From Symsagittifera roscoffensis (taxonomy: Eukaryota; Xenacoelomorpha; Acoela; Convolutidae), in assembly GCF_963678635.1 (NCBI RefSeq), contig NC_087068.1, positions 22,718,388-22,782,387 on the forward strand: a DNA stretch of 64,000 bases, written 5' to 3'. Positions 23,001 to 35,000 of this stretch are shown here, piece after piece. The stretch's first letter is position 1, and every line of letters begins with the position of its first letter. The notes beneath the pieces are model-generated. The model was not told the DNA's origin, did not search any database, and worked only from the letters and a program-made list of their open reading frames with translations. The translations under genes and the position numbers were made by a program.

Positions 23001-26000
23001 TTCATGGGACAGGAAAACCGAGCGGACATGGTTATCCCAGTTTTCTGGACATCAGCTAGTTCGGATGCACCGTGGAATTTTAAAATTTGGTTGGACCAAT
23101 TTATGCTAGCAGTGATGGTGAAAGAAAATGTGAATCCTGAGATATTACTAGAAGAACCAAAAGAAGTTATTGATGAACTAACGCCTCTTCCAGCAACTCC
23201 GGGAACAACCGAAGATGCACAGGCAGTAGCAGACCGGGAAGCGAGAGATAGACTAGCGAGAGACAAAGTAATACTCGAAAACCAAGAAAGGAGGAAACGC
23301 GGACCTAAAGTCGGACATAATGTGTTCTACAATGAAGTCCAGAGACGGCTTACGTCTCGTTTATTCCTGGTGCTGGGCACAGAAGGTAGAAAGAAATTCG
23401 AGCAGAAAAATCCACACATCGAAACATCAAAACTTGAGTTCAGGAACATGGTGAGATTGGCCAAGATATCATTTGAAAAAACGAAAAACATCATGTATGA
23501 GCGATATAGATTATTCACTGGAGCACAAGAATCCGGAGAGATCCTGGAGTTTTTCCATGCGGCGCTAACTGCACACGCAGCCACGGCCAAAATGGGTGGA
23601 TTGGAAGAAGAACTGGTCCGAGATCTATTCATATCCCGATTGAAAAATACTGCACTTCAAGATAACCTAACGTTCGAAACGTTCACACCAGACGAAGTAC
23701 TCAAACGAGCTATCAAATGTGAACAAAGCAAGCAAACAACACAAGCGTTCCAAAAATTGGTAATAGGAAGCTCAAATGTTCTCCAGTTCTCTGAGCCCCA
23801 AATCAAAACAAAACAAGATCCAATAATGGCAGTGGGGAATAAAAACCAGAACTACAGGAGGTCGAATATGGATCAATTCAAAAATAAATGAAATGACAAC
23901 AAAACCACAAAAACCCGAACCGACCAAAAACCATGCACCAAATGTGGCAAAACATTCGGCAAAGGACACTTGAAAGTTGTCCAGCTATGGGGAAAACATG
24001 CAAAAGCTGCAATAAGCAAAACCACTTTGCAAAAATGTGCCGCTCGAATCAAGTAAACGAGACTACGGAAGAACTTTCTAGTTCAGAAGAAGAATTCCTA
24101 AGATGACTTTGAAATTATGGTTCTCGAACCACGGCCAAATAATACACTAGAAAAAGTGATTGGAAAAACTATATCAGGAGCAAATGACAACAGTGAAAGA
24201 CAGTAAACTCCACACACAGTAAAAACAGCTGCGGGGGCAATTTACAGAAAGAGCGATATCGCCGAATCAAGTTTTGACACCAGTGACTTCAGAGAGAAAA
24301 GCCCGAAAGAAGATCAATTTAGAAGAAGCCCTCATGGAGACGAAACCAAATCAAAATCAAAGAAAAAAGACGGCGGGACAAGAAAAACAAACAGCGATTC
24401 AGAAGAAATGCCTGAAATCCAAAAGAGATCGGAAATAGAGAATGCAGCGGCGCTATACCAAGATAGCCAACAAAATGTAGCATCTAAAGACATAGAGGTA
24501 AACGGAGGCCTGAATTTGGCAGAAAAGAGGGCCAAACCCAACAATGCCGGACCAGTGTTAGTAAGCGCAATTAGCTCGGAACCAAAAGGAGCCAGAAAAA
24601 GGACAAAAAACCAACGTGTCAAGAGGCGAGAAAACAAAAAACTGCAGCGGCAGTAAGTCAGAAAGACACAGCAGACGAACAAGAAGAAATAAACAAACTG
24701 TCATCTCGATGAAGGCAACAACGCACACCCGGGTTTCTCAGACGAATCAGGCGAAAGCGACGTAACCGTGAGACGCAGCGAAAGGCAGAACAAAAACAAA
24801 GGTCCCAGTCGATATGGAAACCCTGTAAAACACTCAGTTAAACTCATTACATCACAACAAGATATAACAGATCTCAATAAGGCGGCTCAAATTGGCAACG
24901 TTCAGAACTGATGTAAACAAGCCAGTGGAGACGAAACTCGGATTGCTTGAAAAATATCTTTTTCGACGAAAATTTCGAAGCGAAGCACTGGATAATACAA
25001 ACACCTGGAATGCTTCATGGGGGGTCCCCCTAAACTTTGAAGACAAATTGGCAGAGAAACAAGACAAGCCAGAGGAAAATTGAAACGCGAAACACCTGCA
25101 GGAAACCAAAATCTGATCAAAAACTGATTAAACTGAGTACAAAAACTCAGTTATTTTAAATTTTATATGTAAGCTACATAAAATTTAGTTGTCCCAAGGG
25201 GAGTGTGCTACAGCACATACTGCATGTGCAGAAATCAATGTTAACCTCGCTGCACACTAACCTTGGGACGCATATCGTTATCTGTAATTATATATTTTGT
25301 TACTAAACTTAAGTCAAAGCCATTCAGTGTTGATCACTGAATAGACCTTAGTTTTACGTTGAGCTCCGCGTACGACGATGATACGACAAATGAGCTGGTT
25401 CCGTCTATTGAAAGAGAAAACTTGAGCAGGGCGGACTTAGGGGGGTTGCGGATGTTCCCCCTCCCCTCAGGGATTCGACACCCTGCCGACCCAAAGGGTC
25501 CCCCTTTTGGTACTTTTCAAGAAATCCATTTTTAGCCGACCGACCCTACAATTTTCTAAAGGCGCCTTTGGCGCCAATAAATACTATTTTTGAGGGGGCG
25601 CGCGCGCCCAAAAAAAACGCAATTTTTTTTGTCAACTTTTTCCAAAAAATGCCTAACAACGCCTTTTTGGACTGTTTTTTCAAAACTCTGCCTGCGTCGC
25701 TGAAAACTTTTTAAAAACAGGGTTAAAACAATGCTTAGGGAGAGCTCAAAAAATCAATTCGGTCGACCTTAAAAATAGTCGACAAAATTTTTGAAAAGTT
25801 TTTGAAAATCCGCCCCCCTCGAGAAAATCCTAGATCCGCACCCGCACTTGAGCATATGATCTTTTTCATATACCTTTGACAGGCTAAAATCCTCGACAGG
25901 CTAAAACCCGTTGACATTCTTTTAAGTGTATTTGTTTGTACTTACTTGGAAACTTACTTTAACCAGTTATAATTTTTATCTTATCTTATTTATCTTACTT

Positions 26001-29000
26001 TGTCTTTCTAATCTAACTTTTAATTTTATCTTACTTATAATTTTAACCAGTGTTTCTTAGTGCATGTTGTTATACAGTTGACAAAAAAAAGTTTGCGTTT
26101 TTGTAACGGTAATTATAAAAAAAAATTTAAAACTTTCCTGCTTTGATCGCTATATTCAGAAATTTATATTGGAAAGTTTTCGTCTATAGCTTCATGAAGA
26201 TCTTTGCTTTCGGGCGTGAAGCATATCACTTACAATTCGGCACATTTTCATGTGACAAACAATAATAGTGAGGACAAACGTAAGCTAGCAATGGTGCAAT
26301 CCAACTCTCAAATGCAAACCAGAGAAGAAAAAGCCTCTCGTGCATTTCACAAGGGAATTGTTTTTTCTTTGGTGTTTTTTGACATGCGGGACCTATCGTC
26401 TTCCACCTCAAACATTGGTGCCGAACTATTTTGCATTCCTTCTGTCCTTGACCTCAAAATTTCAACCTAGACTAATATTTATGAGGTGTTTTCTACCTGA
26501 AATGTCTGCACCATCTCCATCCTGCTGTGTCTGGACTCGGAGGTCAGTCTCTGGATGTCTATCTCTGCTGGGTTCTTATCCAGCTGGTCCTTCACTCGAT
26601 ACAGGATGATGTAACACCCTGAGAAGAACACACGATATCAGTTGATTTTTAGAAATGTTATATGGATTTACCGCATGCACTATAAGTAGCATCCGAGCAG
26701 AGTTTTTAACCTTAACAGAGGCTCCATTCAGGGGAGGATCAAGAATGGGGGGGGGGCGTGGGCGGACGCCTCCCCCACTCCCTCAGGGGTTCAACACCCT
26801 CGCCAATCGAAGAATCCCCCCTTTGGTATTGCTTTCTGACATCCATTTTTAGGCCAACCAACCCTAAAATTTTTCTGAAGGCGCCTTTGTGGCCAATATT
26901 TACTAATTTTGAAGGAAAACGAGCGCCAAAAAAAAACGCATTGTTTGCCAACAGTTTCCGGCATTTTGACCTGTTTTTCAACAAATTGCCTGTGCTGCAA
27001 AATTTTTGGTCAAAATAGAGTCTTTATACTGTTTTGGGAACGCTCGGAATAAATCCATTTGGTCGACCCAAAAAACGAGGAGTTTATCAAATTTTTTCGA
27101 AAATTTTTTGAAAATCGCCCCCCTCGAAAAAATTCTAGATCCAATGTCTAGTTCAGCAATTTGAAACGTTAATAACAGTATCCTTATTTTGATAACTGCA
27201 AACATTTCCGGCCATTTTAAATTTGAAAGTACTCAAAAATCATTATAAAATCAAACAATGAATTACACGTATGCGAACTGCTGAAATTACTCTCTAAAAT
27301 AATAAGACGAGAACATGAAAATGACAACGTAAATAATTTCATTTCAAAACAAGAATTAGACAAACCACTAGAAGAATAAAATCACTTACAACAAAAAAAA
27401 ATTAACGCAAAATAACAAAAAATTAATATCTGTGCGAATACGGACTCTATATAATTCTCTAATTAATTTCAATATCAATATTATTAAAGAAATTTTACAC
27501 CAAAAAAAACGTCGTACTAACTAAAATAAAGCAAATAATATGAAATACAATTTTCAAGTCTGAAAATTGTGTTTTTTTACTACTTTTCTTTGCTAGTAAA
27601 TACTACTTTAAAAATCTGTCAATTGATGCATAATAAAGGAACTGAAAGATTTTGGAATTTATTTTCTTTTTCTATAAAATTATTAAATATTTTTTCAGTA
27701 TAAATGTTACTTAGATTAAACAATCAGGTCCATATAAGACAGTATTTAATAGAAAATTCACAGGTTGAATTACCTTCTGCGCTGGCTCAAGTTGGTGCTC
27801 TATCAGTGATAAAATCTCTATATTATTGGATTATTGCACTACTTGAAACAAATTTATTATAATTGAGCAAAAAAATTAAAAGAAATGATTTGTTTTTGTT
27901 TCAAAGTAAAGGTCATTTCTTATACTAGACGGGATTTGAAAACCCAAAATTATACTAAAAAATGGCGTTATAGAAGAGGAATGATCAATCGCTAAAACAA
28001 ACACAGCTCATTTAAAATAAAACATTAATTCGATTTTTTTTGCAGTTATCAAACTATAGTAATATGAATATTTTCAAATGAAATGATAAAATAGAAATTT
28101 TTTTTTAACAGGACGCCTAAAAACAGACAGAAATTGTCTAATGGTGATCAATCAAGCTTGTGCTTTAGATACTGCACCTAAGTGCCATAGCGGAATTAGG
28201 GGGGGGGGCGGACGCCCTTCCCCTCAGGGATTGATTCGACCCACTGCCGACCCAAAGGGTCCCCACTTTGGTACTTTTCAGAAAATCCATTTTTGGTCGA
28301 CCGAACCTAAATTTTTTCTAAAGGCGCCTTTGGCGCCAGTATATAGTAATTTTAATTTTGGGGGGGAGCGCGCGCCAAAAAAAGCAGTTTTTATTGTCAA
28401 AATTTTCCAAAAATTGTCCAAAAACGTCTTTTTTTGACCTGTTTTTTCAAAATTTTGCCTGTGCGCAGAAGACTTGGCCAAAACAGTGTCTTTATAATGC
28501 TTTAGGACAGCTCGGAAAATCAATTTGTTCGACCTAAAAAAAGGTCGTCAAAATTTTCGAAATTTGCCCCCCCCCCTCGAGAAAATCCTAGATCCTAGTA
28601 ATTATCGATTGTTAAGTCTATTTTCGAGCGATTAAGGCAAGCGAGCAGGCTTACTACGTATTTATTGAAAAACTAAAAAAACTAGTTTTTGTTTTTGTTC
28701 TAGTCATTTTTTGACCGTAAAACTTTTGCCCGATTTGCCTATTTCACTGTAACTGTCGAGTATACCTAAATTTCAGGTTTTTCTTCAGATCATTTCATCA
28801 CACCACACATGAGAAAAACAACAGTAATTCGAAAAAAAAACATAAAAGAAATTTTAATTTGTTTTTATGAGAATTTGGCTAGAAAATTTTATGCTACTTG
28901 CTCAGCAACCAACTATCCAAGGGCGGATCTAAGATTTTCTCGAGGGGATCGGATTTTCAAGTTTTTTTAGGTTGACCAAATTGATTTTACGAGCTGTCAT

Positions 29001-32000
29001 AAAGCACTAAAAAGACCCTGTTTCGGTAAAATTTTCTGCGCCCATGCAAAATTTTGAAAAAACAGGCCAAAAAAGGCGTTTTAGGCACTTTTTGGAAAAC
29101 TTTGACCAAAAAATTGCGCTTTTTTGTCGCCCCCCCCCCCCAAAAAAAAATTAATATATCTTGGGGCCAAAGTCGAAAACTTTAGGGCCGTCGCCACATA
29201 TGGATGTCTCAAAATAGGAACTGAAACTTGATTCAACGTCTGAAACTTGAAACAACCTTTCGCGTGTAAGTCTCACACCTGTTCTGCCGACTCCAGCGGA
29301 GCAGTGTACTATGATGGGCGTGTCACTCTGCTTGCCGTGTTCCCGACTGTCCTCGAGGAAAGTGACGAATTCGTCATATTTCTTCGGCACTCCCTTGTCC
29401 GGCCACGCAGTGAAGTGGAACATTTTCACGTGCACCTCCTTGTCTGAAACGTTTTCAAGCGATGGAATAAAAACGAGACAATTGTATAATTTTAATTACA
29501 AATCATGAGATCTGTTTTAACAGTTTTTTTGTTAAGCTGATGATTTAAGATGATGATGTAAGATTGTGAATCAGATGTGCGACTAATTGAAATGAGCAAC
29601 CAACTCACCCCTCTGAATACAGTTGATGTTTCTGACCACATAAGGTCCTTTGTTCACTTCTCCCTCGTTCTTGATCACGAAATACTTTGTCAGCTTCAGT
29701 GGCTTCCCCGCATCTGGCCAGTACTTCACACATTTCGGTCTCATCCTTCCAGCAGTGTCTTTCTCTTGCAGATTGGTGAGACATACAATGCATGTGGAGT
29801 CAGATTGCATGACCATGGCCCAGAAGGCGACAGTCGTGTCCTTCTTGGGACCCTGGATGGGAATGAAAACAATTATCTTGAGTAAATAACAGTCGCTACA
29901 TATAGGCGGAAAAAAAGAAGGTAAAGCCTATTCATGGCGACTTATTTGATCAAAATAATCATTTAATTTGCCAACAGACAAAATACTTCAATAATATCCT
30001 AAATTTTCAAACTACATAATGAAATCGTAGCTTATGACTCGGTCAAATTACTTTTTGTTGCGTTTTTTTGGGATCGATTTATTTTTGTAATTGTTCCGAC
30101 CATTGAAAACGGGGATGAATTTCGTATTCGGGTGTGTTGTAGTTTTGTTTTTTTTTGTTTTCTACGCAAAATCAAGTACCACAAATATCAACGAAATGGG
30201 TCGAGTGATATACCAAATTAAAGTCCTTTCAGTCGTGAATCAAATGACATTAAAAACTTTTCAGGGTTTTCCGAGAGCAGAGTAAAACGGGTTCAAAATT
30301 TTCGACTTCGAGCGAGTAAAGCGATCGGGTATTGATTGCTACTTAAAATTTGACTTTCTTTTAGTATTTTAGTCTAGAAAAACTTAATTCTACACTATAA
30401 AAAAAACGTGTTTTGGTTTATAATCTAGTGCTTCCTTGGCAATAAAGGTTTTTTCTATAAAAAAAATTAATTCTTTTTTAAGACAAATGTTGTCGGTGTC
30501 TAATTCACTAAGTTTCTACGCAATTGTATAGTTCTCAAATCACACCACGCACTAAAACTAACACTAATTTAAAGAAAATAAACAAAAAACGCACTTTTTT
30601 GGTTTTTTTAATGAATATTGTCAGAAAATTCTGTGCTATTTGCACAGCAACCGACTATCCTTGTTTTTTGTTTATTTCTGGATTAAAATCAATCAACTTT
30701 GCACTATAGTGACGTTTTCTTGGGGGATTGATACTGTATATTGTTTCTGCTTCGAAGCAAAAATTCATTTCACAGTTTTTTTTTCAGATATAAGCAGCTG
30801 ACCTGTGTGGCGATGAATTCCTTTAGAGACCTCTCGCCTGGCACGTAGCTGGCATTGATGTACTGGGGCGCCTCCTGGTCCTTGGGCATGGGGCCAGCCG
30901 ACTGGGGGTAGAGGGGCACTCTGCTGTGGTTGTAGGGGATGATGTTCAAGTAGCGGTTGTCCTGATCAGGTTAGCAGATCATTAAAAAACGTTTTTTATC
31001 GAGGAACAACAGTCTTCCTAGTCATTTGGGCTCTTTCCAAATGAAGTTCAAGAGGTTTGAATTCAAAACATGACGTATTTGAGCTCAGATGTATTTTTAT
31101 TTGTGTCTGATAATATTTTAAACTATCATTATAACTAATAGAAGACGGAGCGAGGGGGTGAAGGTGGACGGGGTTGATAGTTGACATGGACAAGAATGGG
31201 GTGTTAGTGTGGAAAGGGGAGGAAATTGACGTGGGAGGGTGAGGTGGATAACCCCGATTTTTAATCGAAGTTATCATCGCTGAATCTTCGGTAAATCATT
31301 CGTTTTCATAAGTTTTTCATAAGAGTTGACAACGAATCTCATCGCAGAATCATCAATTAATCATCAAAAGTCCTCGTTAAAATGGCAATTTTCGATGGAT
31401 GAATTGTCGATGTAAATCTATGAGTTCGTAATAAATCATATATGATTCTCTATAATCAAAACGAAAGATGAACACAGAAAAAGGAGGCAAATTGTGTAGA
31501 AAAGAGACAACAGTTTCATAAATTTTTATCTCATAAAATTCAAATTTGAACCCCCATTGGTTCTTGGTCTCAAGGAGCCTTAAAGTACCGTACCTTTGGG
31601 TTCTTGTGGGCGAAACTGACAGAAGCGTTGGTGCCCACATCTTTGCACTCCTTGTACTCTGCCTTGAGGTCTTTATCATTGGTCTCCTTAACATAGTCTT
31701 TGAACTTGTGAGTGGCGACTGGGTTCGAAGGCAGGTCGTTGAACTGGTGCCTTGATCATAATTATGAGCCCAAATTTCAGAATTTCTACGACATTTTGAA
31801 TAGAAAATTGCATACAAAAATTAGAAATTTTTTTTTTCACCACCACATAAATAGTTGGCGCTAAATTTTAGCGGAATGTTATTAATTTAGGATACAAGCA
31901 GAGAAAGTTGATGATTACTGTCAAGGTTCTCATCTAATGAAAAACTTCAAGGGCAACAAAACACCGCAACTCATCTGCGCGTGTTTCCTTTAACAATTCA

Positions 32001-35000
32001 ATTAAATCTTGGGTCCTAAATTCAACACTTGAACAAAAACTGAAATGCTTCATCAATTTTAACATTTTTTGAATCATCACGCTGTCGTCGACATTAGAGC
32101 CTCATTCTTACTTTTTTCTTAGCAATAAAAAGAAGCTTATTCTTATTTTCTTCTGAAACGGCGTTAACTTTTTTTAAAAAAAATGCTGCAACGCTATTTT
32201 TAGCGTTTTTAGCGTTACCATTTGCGTGCTCCCCCTGACATGCCACCTGCTCCTTTGTCCTCGTTGTCGGCAGTGCCCTGTCTGTTCATCCGAGTGCGAG
32301 TACGCCCTGCCTTGCTCCTAGACACATAAAAGGTTACCATGACTTCCTCCACTGTGCGAAGAATACTTTATAAATACCAATAAACTAATGGATGGTGTGA
32401 ATTTGGCCAAGGAATAAAAAACCGCTAAAAATTGCATTTAGTTCAATTTCTTTCAACTTTTAAATTTTGAAAAAAAAATATATACCAATATAGTGTTTTG
32501 ATTAAGTACGTTTCATCAATGACTCTGTTTAAATAAGACTGCCCTGAAAAATCCGATTGTCCTTAAAAATAGCCAAAGTAGTTTTTTTACAATAAAATGA
32601 TAACATCAAAATCAGAAATATTTTTCAGTTTTTTCAAATATGTACGCCCCCCTCCCCTCTCAAGAAGTTTTGAAAATGAGCCCAAAATGTTGTTTCTTTT
32701 GCACAAGGATTTGACCTCCAAAAATCGTGTTTTTTTTTCGCGTGCTCGCCCTATTTTGCATATCTTGTTACTAAAGGCGCATTTAGAAAAGTTTTAATAT
32801 AGATCGGCCAAAAGTGGATGTTGTCCAATAGCATCAAATAGGGAATCCTTTGGGTGGTCAGGAGGTCGAATCGCTAATGAAAAAGCGATCGCCCAACCCC
32901 ACCTCTTTAAATCAGCCCTTGCCACAACTTTCAATTAAAAAATGTAAATTTTAATGAATTAGAGAGCACATTGAGCAGAAAATACTGGATTGAAAAAATT
33001 TATCATTATTTTTGTTTTTATTCGATTTGAACGTTAAAAAAAATAAAATGGAAAGGGTAACTGATTCTCTGGAAAAAAACAAATGAGTCTTTTTGAATTA
33101 CGATTACTAATTTTTTGAATTTAATGATAAAATTAAACAGATTTGATGAAATGGTTTTTAAAAAAATAGCTACAGTCAAGTGAGAAAATTTCAAAGGCAT
33201 CTTTTGATTTTCAAAGTCAAGACAATTTTTCATTTTCAAATATTGAAAAAAAAAGTTTTTTTCGTTAACATGCTGCTGTTTTAACTCCAGCTTCTTGAAA
33301 TGTAGGAAAAACTTTGATATATCGATAATCGTGCCATTTGAAAATATCTGACAGTGCTAAATAAAAAAAACTCGCTTTGACCCAGCCACGAGTAGACGGG
33401 AAATAAATATGGCGTAGGGGGTTTTTTGTTTATTTTTAGAAGCCTCAACGAAAACTTTTAAGGAGTCAAGTGTAATCAATGAAAGCGCAATTGGTTCTAA
33501 TTTGAATAAATTGAAGAAAAACTGTAATAAATCCTGTCTCAGTGTCAAGTAAGACTTAAATTCTGAACAATCTAAATAATCTATGCTACTTGCTTTGCAA
33601 TCAGCAATTCTTTTTCTGCTGAGGCGATATTTGACACTTCAATCAAAACTCGTTCAAGAGATGTTCTTGATGCCGGAACTTTCTACTGAAGCACCAAGAA
33701 GTTGAAGAGCTGAACTGAATGTTCCTCTTAGGAAGCTAAGAATCTGGGCTACTATGTTCAAAATTTTAAGTTCAAAATTCCAATCTAAAAATATATGTTT
33801 TTACAGCTCTTTGAAAATCGAGAACAAATTATCATTGACTTTTTTTGATAAAATTACTCATATTGAGAAAAAATGACCAAAAGGTAAAGTTTTTTATTTC
33901 GCTGACAAATCTGAAAACTAAACAAGGCTGCTCGTATCAGGGCGAAGCCCTGAATGTTTCGACTGTATTTTAAGGTTTATTGAGCAGCAGTAATACATCA
34001 AAAAAAATTAAATGAAATAAAATAAAATGAAATTTTTTTTTCTAAAATTTGATATTTTTTAATGAAAATCATCATCCCACACGCCATATAAAGTATATAA
34101 AAAGATAGGTTTCGTTCCTTGTACGAACTTGTGCTTCTTTCAACCAATTTGGAACGATTTATAAGAGGGACTAAATCTCGCTTACGCGTTAATAGCGCGA
34201 ATTATATTGCGCGTTAACTGTCCCAAATTGGTCAAAATGGCCAAAATGGCAATCTTTAAACCATCATAACTTTACGAAAATTGATCATAGGTGAAACATC
34301 TTTTCAAATTTAAGCTCAAGACAATAATACCTTTTGAATGATATAAAAAAATTCCGTCAAAAATGGCTAGTTAAAAAGTCGAATATTGTCTGAAGAAGAA
34401 AAAAAACCCACCCCGAACACAAATATTCCGTTACTTTCGTATCGAAAGTCGATCCAATTACACCTTCGAAACTAGAAGTTAATCATAACTTTTGTGACCA
34501 TGACGGAGAAAAAATTCATTGCGACCTATTTAAGAATCTGAACTACGTTCTTTGCTTTTTTAGTGACCCTTACACTTCACTGTTTGATAGTGGAGTTTGC
34601 AAAAGAAATGACCTGAATTTAAAAAAATCAAAAGTTAAACCTGAAAACATCAAATTGAAGCAAGAGCAAAGCTTAAGACTTTCTCCTGAAAAAAAAACAT
34701 GAAGATCTATATACAAGTTTTTGAGAAAGTTATTTGAAGGGCGAGTTAAGATTCTAATCTAGTCATTGAAAAAAAAACCACTCCAAACTTAGAAGAAACT
34801 CTATGTGCATTCTAGCTAAATCTTTCAGTACTATGCGGCTGTAGTTTTTGTTCCGACTTTTGATACGAAAGTAACGGAATATTTGTGCTCGGGGTGGATT
34901 TTTTTTTCTTCAGACAAATTTCGACTTTTTAACTAGCCATTTTTGACGGAATTTTTTTTATATCATTCAAAAACTATTGTTGTTCTGAGCTTAAATTTGA

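Larger units (their letters stand above)
22681..25425 (+). mobile_element. Internally deleted Ty3/gypsy LTR retrotransposon in a phosphatase intron
   Basis: Two matching LTRs enclose a gag gene and a short stretch resembling the C-terminal end of gypsy pol (ends RRSERQNKNK...SRYGNPVKHS). Protease, RT, RNase H and integrase are missing, so the copy is non-autonomous. A purine-rich tract AAGGGGAG (25196-25203) sits immediately before the 3' LTR, as expected for the polypurine tract. The whole element lies in the intron between exons 26618-26497 and 22274-22128, on the opposite strand to the host gene. Confidence 0.85.

Noticed and set aside
26204-26609. Plus-strand ORFs near 26.3-26.6 kb
   Set aside because: They lie opposite the phosphatase exon 26497-26618 and its intron, with no support of their own.
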